Shown here: positions 1 through 8,966 of the stretch, piece after piece | How positions within the stretch are numbered: the stretch's first letter is position 1 | Layout: every line of letters starts with the position of its first letter | Assembly (NCBI GenBank): GCA_002167775.1 | Contig: NHBV01000013.1 | Span: forward strand, 58,237 to 103,681 | Direction of reading: 5' to 3' | DNA: 45,445 nt | From: Crocinitomicaceae bacterium TMED16 | Lineage (GTDB): Bacteria > Bacteroidota > Bacteroidia > Flavobacteriales_D > Crocinitomicaceae | Program-made: the position numbers and the translations under genes | The notes under the pieces: generated by a model | Seen by the model: only the letters and a program-made list of their open reading frames with translations | Databases searched by the model: none | What the model was told of the DNA's origin: nothing

Positions 1-90
1 TTTAGTTGAATCCTCAGAAACTTTGTAGCTCTTATTAGTCTTCCAAAATGAAATCCATTTCGATTCTATTTCCCTAAAGTTGTACTCCAT
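1..90 (-). CDS. leuS: Leucyl-tRNA synthetase, N-terminal 30 codons (partial)
   Basis: The ATG on the minus strand at 90-88 opens a frame that runs unbroken off the left edge. It gives 30 residues beginning MEYNFREIESKW and ending SEDSTK. This matches the well-known start of bacterial LeuRS (MxYxFxxIExKWQxxW), just before the catalytic-domain segment PKFYVLDMFPYPSG, which lies outside the window. The enzyme charges tRNA-Leu in the cytoplasm. A TATCTTTA -10-like element lies 18 bp upstream. The identification rests on a short segment but the pattern is distinctive. Confidence 0.85.
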   Translation of the reverse strand, partial: MEYNFREIESKWISFWKTNKSYKVSEDSTK

Positions 91-107
91 ATCTATTTTT
101 AAGAATG

Positions 108-138
108 TAAAGATAGTCAATGTGATTCATGATATAAA
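108..138 (-). promoter_or_regulatory. Probable leuS promoter (Bacteroidota type)
   Basis: On the minus strand TTTA (138-135) is followed after 19 bp by TATCTTTA (115-108). This resembles the Bacteroidota housekeeping consensus TTTG-N19-TAnnTTTG, with A in place of the last G in both elements. It sits 18 bp before the leuS ATG. No transcription data are available. Confidence 0.4.
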
Positions 139-146
139 GTCATGAA
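126..146. repeat. 7-bp inverted repeat over the leuS -33 region
   Basis: The sequence shows ttcatga (126-132), a 7-base spacer, then tcatgaa (140-146), a perfect dyad. It overlaps the proposed -33 element of leuS and could be an operator. Each arm also contains the self-complementary TCATGA, so chance occurrence in AT-rich DNA is possible. Confidence 0.3.
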
Positions 147-186
147 CTAAAGTTTGTTTCTAGTAAAAAATTAATAGGTTTTATTT

Positions 187-202
187 TGGCACAAAAGTTG
201 CA
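187..202 (+). promoter_or_regulatory. Sigma-54 (RpoN) -24/-12 promoter
   Basis: The sequence TGGCACAAAAGTTGCA has GG at 188-189 and GC at 200-201 with exactly 10 bases between. It matches the sigma-54 consensus TGGCACG-N4-TTGCW at all but one position (A instead of G at 193). The predicted start is about 12 bp downstream of the GC, near 213. No protein gene lies downstream on this strand before the terminator at 292-315, so the promoter appears to serve a short non-coding transcript. Confidence 0.6.
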
Positions 203-212
203 CTGTGTAGTT

Positions 213-316
213 AAAATACAGAAATACACTTTCTATATTTTTTAATTTTTAACACTTACTTTTTCATAATTCAATGTTTTTAACACAGATGGCCCGGAAG
301 TTTTCCGGGCTTTTTG
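213..316 (+). ncRNA. Putative sigma-54-dependent small RNA (about 100 nt)
   Basis: A sigma-54 promoter (187-202) and an intrinsic terminator (292-315) on the same strand bracket this AT-rich stretch. Genes on both sides (leuS and the UbiA-like gene) are on the minus strand, so neither explains the plus-strand signals. The body is mostly unstructured A/T-rich sequence ending in the terminator hairpin. A 20-codon ATG frame at 275 (MFLTQMARKF...) runs through the terminator and lacks a ribosome site, so I regard it as fortuitous. I recognise no known RNA family. Confidence 0.45.
292..315 (+). terminator. Intrinsic terminator (plus strand)
   Basis: The arms GCCCGGAA (292-299) and TTCCGGGC (303-310) form a perfect 8-bp GC-rich stem with a GTT loop, followed directly by TTTTT (311-315). 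Read on the minus strand the hairpin lacks a U-tract, so it acts for plus-strand transcription. It ends the proposed small RNA. Confidence 0.75.
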
Positions 317-327
317 TTTCTGGAGCA

Positions 328-1113
328 TCAAGATAATAACAAGACTACTCCAACGATTAAAAAGCAAGCATCTACCCAAACAAAATAATAATCTTTGTTG
401 ATCCTAGAATGGAAAAAGGTAAGTAAGAACATATAAGTAAAACTCATTATCCAGGGTAATGTAAAGTTGCTTTGTGTTATCACTGAATAACAAATACCAA
501 GTATAGAAAGGAAACGCATTAACTTTAAAGAATTATTCGTCCCAATGAGCTGCGGAATCGTTTTCATTTCTTCCGGATCATAATCGATATCCTTCATGTC
601 TGAAGGAATCAGTACGGCAAATAAAAGTAAGAAGCCCTCAACAGGGAAAAGGAGACTTTTAAATAGCATATGGGGCATGATGTGCAGTAAAAAGTACCAA
701 ATGCCAAATACTAAGAAAATTTTAAGATATGGGATTTCCCGTAAACTATACCTTCGGATTCTATATACATAAAGAATACAAACAAGTACGCAGATAGCGC
801 ATAATAAATGAATCAAATAATTCTGGGCAAAATAACGCGCGTATAAAACGCCGGCTAACAAAAGAGAAATGATGGAAAGAAATATAACAGAAGCCTTGTT
901 GGCCTCTAACCAATTTAAAATAACTCCAGGTAAATCTCCTCTCCTCAGCTTCCATAGTCGATGAAAGTTATAAATACTCAAAATGCCAAATGCAAACATC
1001 AAAGCATAATAAGGTGCGTATTGATTTGCCTTATAAAGCCCAAGAATATAAACAAAACTAAAAATCGCCAAATGAATGTGAGAACGAATTGCGTATTCCA
1101 TTACCTTGCTCAT
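328..1113 (-). CDS. UbiA-like membrane protein with degenerate first motif
   Basis: This 261-residue, strongly hydrophobic protein has roughly seven membrane segments. It resembles the UbiA prenyltransferase superfamily of inner-membrane enzymes. The second acidic motif is present around residues 170-180 (SDMKDIDYDPEE, compare DxxDxxxD). The first motif, usually NxxxD after helix 2, reads YNFHRLWKLRRGD near residue 48, with the aspartate displaced. It may bind isoprenoid diphosphate weakly or have a different role. The family is seen widely in Bacteroidota as an uncharacterised protein. It lies upstream of leuS on the same strand but 238 bp away. The substrate is unknown. Confidence 0.6.
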   Translation of the reverse strand: MSKVMEYAIRSHIHLAIFSFVYILGLYKANQYAPYYALMFAFGILSIYNFHRLWKLRRGDLPGVILNWLEANKASVIFLSIISLLLAGVLYARYFAQNYLIHLLCAICVLVCILYVYRIRRYSLREIPYLKIFLVFGIWYFLLHIMPHMLFKSLLFPVEGFLLLFAVLIPSDMKDIDYDPEEMKTIPQLIGTNNSLKLMRFLSILGICYSVITQSNFTLPWIMSFTYMFLLTFFHSRINKDYYFVWVDACFLIVGVVLLLS

Positions 1114-1279
1114 TTGTGACTAATTACGTTGGATTTAAAAAAGGAATAATACATTGCGTTTCTTCATATAAAGTTAGTCATCTTTGAAGTAAAAAGATCA
1201 AATCTGAGGCAAATCATGAAAGTCCAAAAGAGAATTTAATTACTACTTTTAACCTGAAGTTCAATCAAATATTTCGATA

Positions 1280-2038
1280 ATGCCAAACCTTTCTGTAGTC
1301 ATCATTACCTTCAATGAAGAAAAAAATATCGCAAGATGTTTGGCTTCCATCGAGACTATTGCAGATGATATCGTTGTAGTGGATTCTTTTTCAACAGATA
1401 GAACAGAACAAATTTGTTTACAATTTAAGGTTCGCTTTATACAGCATAGATTTGAAGGACACATACAACAAAAGAACTGGGCTTTGCAGCAAGCAAAATA
1501 TCCACATGTCTTATCATTAGACGCAGATGAAGCACTTGATGAGAAGCTTAAATCTCAGGTGAACTCAATAAAAGAAAATTGGACTGCTGATGGCTATACG
1601 ATGAATCGACTCACAAATTATTGTGGTCAATGGATTAAGCATTGTGGATGGTACCCGGACAAAAAGCTTCGTCTATGGGATACACGGCTTGGTGATTGGG
1701 GAGGAACAAACCCTCATGATAAAGTAATAATGCAAAAGGGAACACGCATTACTCATCTTAACCATGATATTCTTCATTACTCATTTTATACCATAGACCA
1801 ACATTTAAAACAAATTGACTTTTTCACTGACATAAGTGCAAAAGCAGCATTTGACGCAGGCGAAAGAAGCTCAAGTTTCAAAATCATCTATAAATCTGCA
1901 TTTAAATTTTTTAGGGATTATATCCTAAAATTAGGATTTCTTGATGGTTACTATGGATTTATTGTTTGTAAAAACTCTGCTTTTGCTAAACGAATGAAAT
2001 ACAGAAAACTTCAAGAGCTAAATAAAAGTGGAGCCTAA
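1280..2038 (+). CDS. Family 2 glycosyltransferase, WaaE/KdtX-like
   Basis: This 252-residue cytoplasmic glycosyltransferase has a GT-A fold. The N-terminus LSVVIITFNEEKNIARCL is the nucleotide-sugar-binding strand of GT2 enzymes, VVVDSFSTDRT follows at about 32-42, and the metal-binding DxD is LSLDADEAL (D81-A-D83). W/H-rich segments (KHCGWYPDKKLRLW, HYSFYT) match WaaE/LgtF-type enzymes that add a sugar to the LPS inner core. The length equals the family norm. It is transcribed divergently from the UbiA-like gene and converges on the DUF4837 gene. The acceptor cannot be read from sequence. Confidence 0.85.
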   Translation: MPNLSVVIITFNEEKNIARCLASIETIADDIVVVDSFSTDRTEQICLQFKVRFIQHRFEGHIQQKNWALQQAKYPHVLSLDADEALDEKLKSQVNSIKENWTADGYTMNRLTNYCGQWIKHCGWYPDKKLRLWDTRLGDWGGTNPHDKVIMQKGTRITHLNHDILHYSFYTIDQHLKQIDFFTDISAKAAFDAGERSSSFKIIYKSAFKFFRDYILKLGFLDGYYGFIVCKNSAFAKRMKYRKLQELNKSGA

Positions 2039-2053
2039 ATAAAAGGAATTTTA

Positions 2054-3109
2054 TTACTTAATGGTAACACTTTTCCAAATCGCCTCAATCTCCCTCAAGG
2101 AATGTGTCCAACTCGTGGTAGACGGGGCATCAACGTACCCCGAAATACAAATTAGCTTATTCGTTTTCGGGTGTACAAAATGAAAGGACCAAAAAGCTCC
2201 ACCTGTCGTATGAATGGCTTTTCCTTTAAAAACAAACATACCACGCATTTCGACACCTGAGATACTTCCATTATAATTAGAGCTCATCGTAGATTCTGGA
2301 TAAACCAAGTCTGTATATTGCGTCCCCATATAAAGACGCGAGGTTTCATGAGGAACATTATATTTAAGCATGGTATCTCTCGCCTGAAGTAAATTTTTAT
2401 GGGTCAATTGTGCCGCATCAGTATAAGGATATTGGTAGATCATCACTCCAGAATAAATAGCCCCAACATCTTGCTGTCCGGTGCCAATAAATTCAATAGG
2501 TCTTGAAGCATTCGGAAGCTGAATTCGATAAAAGTTCGGTTGAGAAGCAACAACATTTGCCCCATCGGGAAGCTCAATATGAATACCAAAACCGTCTGCA
2601 AGCTTATCATTTATGTAAGGGCTCTGTTTTTCCCGAAAATACTTTCGGATACGATTCCACTCTGCAGTGTCAAAAGAATCATGAACTTTTTGTAATCCAT
2701 CTTTACAGGTAGCATAAAGCTCTTCAATATTTTTTGCAGTGATTTCAATGACTAGCTGACGATTTGCCCATACATCTTTCCTGGAAACAATCGATGCTCC
2801 TGACGCTTTATGGCCATTATCTATGGTCAAAAAAAGAATATTGCGATGTCTTTTGATTGCTCCCTCAAAAGTTTTTGAATTTCTATGTACTAATTCAAAT
2901 GTTGGAACATCAGGCCAATAAGGCATAATAAACTGCGTTAATGCCGTATCAAGCTCATTGGTTAATGGTGCTTGCCAAATCGCATCATCGCAAACCACCA
3001 AAATTTCTCCGACTTTACCCGTAACATTTAGCCCTGCAATGTTTTTATCATTGCAACCCGATAGACCAGCTAAAATGAGCAAACCACAAAGAAAACTAAA
3101 GGCTTTCAT
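2054..3109 (-). CDS. DUF4837 family lipoprotein
   Basis: This 351-residue protein has a lipoprotein signal: a short basic start, a hydrophobic stretch and the lipobox LSGC with Cys19. The body resembles the DUF4837 family of Bacteroidota, a periplasm- or outer-membrane-facing protein of unknown function. It contains the segments GEILVVCDDAIWQ near residue 33, YQYPYTDAAQL, and a C-terminal part about folding into the envelope (GGAFWSFHFVHPKTNKLICISGYVDAP). It starts 1 bp after the stop of the lytic transglycosylase gene (TAATATG), so the two are co-transcribed and may act together on the cell wall. That link is inference. Confidence 0.8.
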   Translation of the reverse strand: MKAFSFLCGLLILAGLSGCNDKNIAGLNVTGKVGEILVVCDDAIWQAPLTNELDTALTQFIMPYWPDVPTFELVHRNSKTFEGAIKRHRNILFLTIDNGHKASGASIVSRKDVWANRQLVIEITAKNIEELYATCKDGLQKVHDSFDTAEWNRIRKYFREKQSPYINDKLADGFGIHIELPDGANVVASQPNFYRIQLPNASRPIEFIGTGQQDVGAIYSGVMIYQYPYTDAAQLTHKNLLQARDTMLKYNVPHETSRLYMGTQYTDLVYPESTMSSNYNGSISGVEMRGMFVFKGKAIHTTGGAFWSFHFVHPKTNKLICISGYVDAPSTTSWTHSLREIEAIWKSVTIK

Positions 3110-3110
3110 A

Positions 3111-4589
3111 TTATCGGATTCTTATTTTTTGTCCTATTGAAATCCGGTTGATATTGACCCTAGGGTTCAATCGCTTTAGCCTTGACTGAGACATTCGGTG
3201 CTTTTCAGCAATATGACCAAAAGTATCTCCACTCCTTACAGTATAATATTTTCGTGTTGTAGGACTTACTACCGGCTTTGGTTTCGGCTTTGGTGCCGTT
3301 ATTTTTTTCTCTGTTTCGATACGCAAGTGCTGACCAATATAAATATTAGAAGTTTTTAAACCATTCCAATTCATGATTGCATCAGAGCTCACACCATAAT
3401 AAGCCGCTACTGATTTCAAGACATCTCCCGATTGCACCTTGTGATAATAAATATTTAATGTTTTTTGAATGGTATCTCCCGACGCGGAGTCTTGTACAAA
3501 AATCTGTTTTACTTGCACCTCATCTGTTCCAAATATGGAGTGCTCTAGGGCCATTAATGAGTCCTCTAAACCTGCTATCAAACTTATTTTCTTATAGGGT
3601 CCAGTTAGGCAATAGGGTGGGTTCGCCTTGGGAATGTAGGTTGTTTTGTAAATCGGATTGAGCTCTTTTATTTCTTCGAGAGGCCAATCAATTACTTTTG
3701 AAATTGTTCCCATATGAATAGAAGACTTAAAGCATAAAGTATCCGTTTCGACATTGTGTAAATTGAATTTTACAGGAAAAATATTGTGTTCCTTGTGATA
3801 GGTCATTAAATACGCCGCCGCAATAAAATTTGGCACATAACCCCTTGTTTCCTGAGGGAGATATGGCCTGACCTCCCAATACGTTTTTTTATTTCCTGAT
3901 CTCCGTATTGCCTTATTGACATTTCCTGGACCAGCATTATATGCCGCAAGTGCTAAATTCCAATCACCATAGATGCCAAATAGTTTTTTCAAATATCTGC
4001 ATGCAGCATCCGTTGCTTTTTCTGGATCCATTCTTTCGTCTACGTAAGAATTTTCCTTGAGCCCAAAATAAAGCCCCGTTCGGTACATGAATTGCCATAA
4101 TCCTAGGGCGCCGACGCGCGATTTAACATTCGGTCTTAAACCACTTTCAATAACCGAAAGGTATTTAAGCTCAATAGGCAAACCATAGGCGGATAGTTTG
4201 GACTCAAACATATCGAAGAACAAAGGAGAACGACCCAATACAACTTTGATGAAACCGCGCCTTTTTTGAAGAAAATACTTGATTGTACTTAAAGTACTTG
4301 GATTACAATCCAAATGAAAAGGGCTAATTTCATTCATTTCATCCAATCTCTCGCAATAAACTTCATCAGCGTATACAGGAAGATCTGTCGGAAGGTATTC
4401 AAGTGATTGTCTTATGGAGTCGACATTTTCTTTTGCCTCATATTCTACATAAAATGCATTTAAGCTTTGTTCAACGGTATTCAAAAATGGGTCCTTGTGC
4501 AATGAGTCTCCTATTTTTGGAGGATTGGTTGGTTGAGAAAAGCTCGAAAAAGCGATCGCTAAAAAATAGATGAATACCCTTATGTTCAT
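3111..4589 (-). CDS. mltD: MltD-like lytic transglycosylase with two LysM domains
   Basis: This 492-residue secreted enzyme has a signal peptide at residues 1-19 ending FSSFSQ. The GH23 SLT catalytic domain follows, with Glu148 in the motif IESGLRP, then GALGLWQF and LAAYNAGPGNVNKA. Two LysM peptidoglycan-binding modules sit at about 380-425 (VQSGDVLKSVAAYYGVS) and 448-492 (YYTVRSGDTFGHIAEKH). It cleaves the MurNAc-GlcNAc bond to form 1,6-anhydro ends in the periplasm. The start codon overlaps the last base of the gatA stop (TAATG), indicating translational coupling. The symbol is by family resemblance to E. coli MltD. Confidence 0.88.
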   Translation of the reverse strand: MNIRVFIYFLAIAFSSFSQPTNPPKIGDSLHKDPFLNTVEQSLNAFYVEYEAKENVDSIRQSLEYLPTDLPVYADEVYCERLDEMNEISPFHLDCNPSTLSTIKYFLQKRRGFIKVVLGRSPLFFDMFESKLSAYGLPIELKYLSVIESGLRPNVKSRVGALGLWQFMYRTGLYFGLKENSYVDERMDPEKATDAACRYLKKLFGIYGDWNLALAAYNAGPGNVNKAIRRSGNKKTYWEVRPYLPQETRGYVPNFIAAAYLMTYHKEHNIFPVKFNLHNVETDTLCFKSSIHMGTISKVIDWPLEEIKELNPIYKTTYIPKANPPYCLTGPYKKISLIAGLEDSLMALEHSIFGTDEVQVKQIFVQDSASGDTIQKTLNIYYHKVQSGDVLKSVAAYYGVSSDAIMNWNGLKTSNIYIGQHLRIETEKKITAPKPKPKPVVSPTTRKYYTVRSGDTFGHIAEKHRMSQSRLKRLNPRVNINRISIGQKIRIR

Positions 4590-5992
4590 TACGTAAAATA
4601 TTTCTTGATTGCCTCTGAATAATAAATAAGCTTTTCCTCTTCGTTACAAGCTGACATGAGCTGCAGTCCAAAAGGCATGCCGTTTGTGTGCTCACCAAAA
4701 GGAATACTTATTGCCGGGTGTCCTGTAATGTTTGCATGGACTGTGAATATATCTTGAAGATACAATTGTACCGGGTCTGAAATAGAGCCCAGCTCAAAAG
4801 CAGTAGAGGCTGTTGTTGGCATTACCAAAACATCTACCTCTTCGAAAATAGCATTGGTTGCTTGCTTTGCCAAACGTCGAACTTTTTGTGCCTTCGTGTA
4901 GTAGGCATCATAATAACCGTGAGACAGCACAAAAGTTCCTGTCATTATTCTTCTTTTAACTTCTTTACCAAAGCCTTCTGAACGTGAGTTTTTGTATGTC
5001 TCATCCACACCCTTTGATGATTCACTTCTGAAGCCATAATGAACCCCATCAAAACGAGATAAATTAGAAGATGCCTCAGCTGTAGTTAAAACATAATAGG
5101 TCGGCACTAAATGATCGAGATAAGGAAAGCTAAAATCATGAACCTCCACATTCTCCTTTTGCAAATACTCCTTTAAATGATTGACTTTCTTTTTTATTTC
5201 TGGGTCAAGACCTTCATGGTTCATATATTCAGTCAGGAAACCGATACGCAATGGTCTATTTTCATCGTAAGGCAACGGATCTTCCGTTATAGATGTTGAG
5301 TCCATTGGATCTTTTCCCTGGGTTAAGTCAAAAATTAGCTTAACATCGCTTAAATCGTTTGCGAAAATCCCTATCTGATCAAACGAGGAACCATAGGCAA
5401 TTAAGCCATAGCGGCTCAATCTTCCATAGGAAGGTTTTAAACCGAAGGTATTGGTCCAAGATGCAGGTTGCCGGACAGAACCTCCCGTATCACTTCCCAA
5501 GGATACCGTGCACATTCCAGCAGATACTGCAACTGCAGAACCACCGGAAGAACCACCCGGAACAAATTCAGGATTTATATTGTTTTTTACTGGGCCATAA
5601 AAAGAAGTTTCACTTGTACTACCCATAGCAAATTCATCACAATTCAGTCTACCGATAACAATTGCATCTTCATTTATGAGTTTTTGTAAAACAGTCGCGG
5701 TAAACAACGATTCGAAATTGTCTAAGATTTTAGAAGCGGCAGAAACCTTATGTCCTTGATAGCATATATTGTCTTTAATACCCAATATAACTCCCGCGAG
5801 CTTTCCTGCTGTTCCATTTTTGATTTTTTCATCAATGATAAGAGCCGCCTCGCGGGCAGAATCTGAAAAAACCTCTACAAACGCATTGAGGTCATTACAT
5901 TCGGCTATTTTAGAAAGGCTTTCTTCAACAATCGACGCTGCTGAAGTACCAGATTTAATGGCCTGTTTTATATCCGCAATCGTCCTAAACAT
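4589..5992 (-). CDS. gatA: Asp/Glu-tRNA amidotransferase subunit A
   Basis: This 467-residue protein carries the amidase signature. The catalytic lysine is in LGIKDNIC near residue 73. The Ser-cisSer pair is in the segments GGSSGGSAVAVSAG and LGSDTGGSVRQPA. With GatB and GatC it converts Glu-tRNA(Gln), and sometimes Asp-tRNA(Asn), to the amidated form. The neighbouring tRNA-Gln gene at 24.9 kb is consistent with a use for it. GatB and GatC are not in the window. It starts 6 bp after the tatA stop and ends one base into mltD, so tatA, gatA, mltD and the DUF4837 gene form one operon. Confidence 0.93.
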   Translation of the reverse strand: MFRTIADIKQAIKSGTSAASIVEESLSKIAECNDLNAFVEVFSDSAREAALIIDEKIKNGTAGKLAGVILGIKDNICYQGHKVSAASKILDNFESLFTATVLQKLINEDAIVIGRLNCDEFAMGSTSETSFYGPVKNNINPEFVPGGSSGGSAVAVSAGMCTVSLGSDTGGSVRQPASWTNTFGLKPSYGRLSRYGLIAYGSSFDQIGIFANDLSDVKLIFDLTQGKDPMDSTSITEDPLPYDENRPLRIGFLTEYMNHEGLDPEIKKKVNHLKEYLQKENVEVHDFSFPYLDHLVPTYYVLTTAEASSNLSRFDGVHYGFRSESSKGVDETYKNSRSEGFGKEVKRRIMTGTFVLSHGYYDAYYTKAQKVRRLAKQATNAIFEEVDVLVMPTTASTAFELGSISDPVQLYLQDIFTVHANITGHPAISIPFGEHTNGMPFGLQLMSACNEEEKLIYYSEAIKKYFT

Positions 5993-5998
5993 GAAAAC

Positions 5999-6196
5999 TT
6001 ACTTTGACTCTTTTTCGTCTTCTGATTCTGCTTCGCTTGAAGCTTGATCTCCTTTGGAAGCATTTTTGAATTCGTTGACTCCTTTACCGAGTCCTTTCAT
6101 TAATTCAGGAATTTTTTTTCCACCAAAAAATAATACAACGATTACCAAAACGATAATTAAAATTTGTGGACCACCTACAGCACCTAAATAAAACAT
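5999..6196 (-). CDS. tatA: Twin-arginine translocase subunit TatA/E
   Basis: This 65-residue protein has one N-terminal membrane helix (about residues 10-25) and a hinge with the FGGKKIPEL motif. An amphipathic helix follows ([14 protein letters not shown]), then an acidic Ser/Glu/Lys tail. This is the standard TatA layout. It polymerises in the inner membrane to let folded proteins pass. A likely client, the ActB subunit with an RRDFLKFLG signal, is encoded at 18.6-21.8 kb. It is the first gene of the tatA-gatA-mltD-DUF4837 unit. Confidence 0.92.
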   Translation of the reverse strand: MFYLGAVGGPQILIIVLVIVVLFFGGKKIPELMKGLGKGVNEFKNASKGDQASSEAESEDEKESK

Positions 6197-6218
6197 ATAC
6201 TTAACTTTTAATTACAAA

Positions 6219-6226
6219 CAAATGTA
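6219..6226 (-). promoter_or_regulatory. Probable -7 element for the tatA operon
   Basis: TACATTTG on the minus strand matches TAnnTTTG and lies 23 bp before the tatA ATG. No clear -33 TTTG is seen at the right distance. It would give tatA-gatA-mltD its own start, separate from the infB transcript. Confidence 0.35.
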
Positions 6227-6253
6227 GTGAATAAAACGCAGCCTAATACCCTT

Positions 6254-6282
6254 AAAAAAGTCTCAACTAGAGCTTTCTAGCT
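6254..6282 (-). terminator. Weak possible terminator after infB
   Basis: On the minus strand AGCTAGA, a four-base loop and TCTAGTT (6282-6265) can pair over 7 bp including one G-U pair. Six T residues follow after a five-base gap. The stem includes the infB stop codon. It is a poor hairpin and may only partly end transcription. Confidence 0.25.
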
Positions 6283-8933
6283 ACCTCAACTTCCTCATAA
6301 GCCTCCACGATATCGCCAACCTCAATATCATTATATTTATCAATATTCAAACCACATTCGTAGTTGTTCTTGACTTCTTTAACATCGTCTTTGAAACGTT
6401 TCAAGGAACCAAGCTCTCCGGAGTGAACAACAATCCCATCACGAATAATTCTAATCATAGAGTTTCGTTTTATAATCCCTTCGAGGACAAAACAACCAGC
6501 GATGGTACCTACTTTCGTAATATCAAACGTTTCTCTGATCTCAGCTGAACCAACAATTTTCTCCTCAATATCCGGAGAAAGCATTCCTTCCATGGCTGCC
6601 TTAATTTCTTCAATTGCTTTATATATAATAGAATAAAGTCTAATATCTATTTGCTCGTTTTCAGCAAGTTTTCTTGCCCCCATCGTAGGTCTTACTTGGA
6701 AACCAAGTATGATCGCATCAGAGGCGGAGGCTAAGTTGACGTCTGCCTCAGATATCGCACCAACTCCTTTGTGTATAATATTTACTTGGATTTCTTGAGT
6801 AGATAAATTCAATAAGGCATCCGAAAGTGCCTCGATAGAACCATCAACATCTCCTTTGATAATAAGGTTCAACTCTTTAAAGTCTCCAATTGCCAATCGT
6901 CTTCCAATTTCATCTAAGGTAATATGCTTAGTCGTTCGAAGACCCTGTTCACGGTATAGCTGTTCTCTTTTCGTAGCAATAGATTTTGCTTCTTTTTCGT
7001 CCAGCATAACATTAAAATTATCACCCGCACTTGGCGCTCCATTTATTCCCAAAACAGATATGGCTTGAGATGGACCTGCTTCCTTCATTGCAATACCTTT
7101 TTCGTCATGCATTGCTCGAACCCTACCATGGTGCCTTCCGACCAATAAAACATCTCCGATCTTCAAAGTACCCGCTTGAACGAGCATATTGGTAATATAA
7201 CCCTTACCCTTATCCAAAGAGGCCTCAATCACAGTTCCTAATGCTGGTTTAGCAGGATTGGCTTTGAGGTTTAACATTTCCGCCTCTAACAATACTTTTT
7301 CAAGAAGCTCTTCAATATTTAAGTTCTGCTTAGCAGAAATTTCTTGACACTGATAAGTTCCTCCCCAATCCTCAACCAAAATATTCATGGCTGAAAGCTG
7401 TTCACGTATTTTATCTGGACTTGCACCAGGCTTATCAATTTTATTAATGGCAAAAATCATTGGGACACTAGCAGCCTGTGCATGGGAAATTGCTTCTTTC
7501 GTTTGAGGCATAACATCATCATCAGCTGCAACAATGATAATCGCAACATCAGTTACCTGAGCTCCCCTTGCACGCATCGCTGTAAAGGCCTCATGACCCG
7601 GTGTATCTAAAAAGGTCATTTTACGACCATCTTTTAACACTAGTGAATACGCGCCGATATGCTGTGTAATTCCTCCTGCTTCTCCTTCTGTGACATTCGC
7701 ATCACGAATTCTATCCAATAAAGACGTCTTACCGTGATCAACATGACCCATCACAGTGATAATAGGTGGTCTATCGATAAGATCCTCTTCACTGTCTTCA
7801 ACGGTAGGAATTGATTCTTGAACCTCTGCACTTACAAATTGTGTTTCGTATCCAAATTCATCTGCCACGATTTGAATTGTTTCGGCATCCAACCTCTGGT
7901 TGATTGATGCAAAAATACCCAATGACATACAAACTGAAATAACCTGAGTCGGCTGAATATTCATCATTACAGCAAGTTCAGAAACTGTTACGAATTCAGT
8001 AAGCTTTAATATTTTCTCTTGAAGCTCAGCTGCCTCCATTTCTTCTTGACGGCGCTGTGCAACACTTTCTCTTTTTTGTCTTCTATTCTTTGAAGCTTTC
8101 GACTTACCGCCCTTATTTGAAAGTCTGGCAAGCGTATCTTTAATTTCTTTCTGAATATCTTTTTCAGAAATTTCAGCTTTTTGAGGTTTGTTGGATTGGA
8201 ATTTAGAATTACCCCCTTTTGCTCCGGGTGCAGGTGTTTCTACTTTCTTAATCCTCTTCCTCTTTCTTTTATTGGCATTATCAGCCTTAGAATTACCCGA
8301 GCTTTTTGGCTTTTCAACAGGCAACTCAATTTTACCTAAAACAGTAGGGCCCGTGATTTTTTTACGCTCTATTTTTATGGTCTCAATCTCCTCTGTTTTC
8401 GCAGGTGCTTCTTCTTCTTTCTGAACTTCCACTTCCTTTTCAGGTGCTGCATCCGCTTCTTCAGCCTTTGGGGTTTCCTTCTTGGGCGCATCAACAGGCG
8501 CATCAGTAGAATTTTCAGTCGTTTTTGCTTCAGCCTTTTTCTTCGGCTTTAATGCATTTAAATCAATGTTTCCGACCACCTTTAGTCCGGCATCTGGCTT
8601 TTCTGGAGCTTCTTCCTCAGCAACCTTCCGTTTGATTTCTTCAACATTGAGCTGAGGCTCCTCTTTGACAACTGGAGCTTCCTCTTTTTTAGTGTCTTCA
8701 ATAGACAGAGATTCTCTTTTTTCACGGTTTGTCAAAACACCCTTAGATTTTTCTTTAAGATCTTGGTCAGCCGCAAATTCGTCACACAACATTTCGTAGT
8801 GTTCTTTGTCAAGCTTGGTATTCGGATTTGTGTCAATAGTAATTCCCTTAGAACTAAGAAATTCTACAATAGTTGGCAAACCCACGTTGAGCTCTCCCGC
8901 TGCCTTACCTAATCTAATCGGTCTTCCTGCCAT
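6267..8933 (-). CDS. infB: Translation initiation factor IF-2
   Basis: This 888-residue protein has the full IF2 layout. An N-terminal IF2_N-type segment ([19 protein letters not shown]) leads into a long Lys/Glu/Ala-rich linker (about residues 70-310) and a second IF2_N unit. The GTPase domain follows with G1 [12 protein letters not shown] near 395, G3 DTPGHEAF near 441 and G4 NKID near 494, then domains II to IV. It brings initiator tRNA to the 30S subunit and promotes subunit joining. It is the last gene of rimP-nusA-infB, 33 bp after nusA. The length is normal for Bacteroidota, whose linker is extended. Confidence 0.97.
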   Translation of the reverse strand: MAGRPIRLGKAAGELNVGLPTIVEFLSSKGITIDTNPNTKLDKEHYEMLCDEFAADQDLKEKSKGVLTNREKRESLSIEDTKKEEAPVVKEEPQLNVEEIKRKVAEEEAPEKPDAGLKVVGNIDLNALKPKKKAEAKTTENSTDAPVDAPKKETPKAEEADAAPEKEVEVQKEEEAPAKTEEIETIKIERKKITGPTVLGKIELPVEKPKSSGNSKADNANKRKRKRIKKVETPAPGAKGGNSKFQSNKPQKAEISEKDIQKEIKDTLARLSNKGGKSKASKNRRQKRESVAQRRQEEMEAAELQEKILKLTEFVTVSELAVMMNIQPTQVISVCMSLGIFASINQRLDAETIQIVADEFGYETQFVSAEVQESIPTVEDSEEDLIDRPPIITVMGHVDHGKTSLLDRIRDANVTEGEAGGITQHIGAYSLVLKDGRKMTFLDTPGHEAFTAMRARGAQVTDVAIIIVAADDDVMPQTKEAISHAQAASVPMIFAINKIDKPGASPDKIREQLSAMNILVEDWGGTYQCQEISAKQNLNIEELLEKVLLEAEMLNLKANPAKPALGTVIEASLDKGKGYITNMLVQAGTLKIGDVLLVGRHHGRVRAMHDEKGIAMKEAGPSQAISVLGINGAPSAGDNFNVMLDEKEAKSIATKREQLYREQGLRTTKHITLDEIGRRLAIGDFKELNLIIKGDVDGSIEALSDALLNLSTQEIQVNIIHKGVGAISEADVNLASASDAIILGFQVRPTMGARKLAENEQIDIRLYSIIYKAIEEIKAAMEGMLSPDIEEKIVGSAEIRETFDITKVGTIAGCFVLEGIIKRNSMIRIIRDGIVVHSGELGSLKRFKDDVKEVKNNYECGLNIDKYNDIEVGDIVEAYEEVEVARKL

Positions 8934-8966
8934 AATTTATTTTCGATTTACAATCGATTTCCAAAT

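Noticed and set aside
292-310. Hairpin as the terminator of the UbiA-like gene (minus strand)
   Set aside because: The minus strand has no T-run after the stem; the T-run is on the plus strand only.
3831-3836. TGGCAC inside the mltD gene, resembling half a sigma-54 site
   Set aside because: There is no GC at the -12 distance and it lies within coding sequence.
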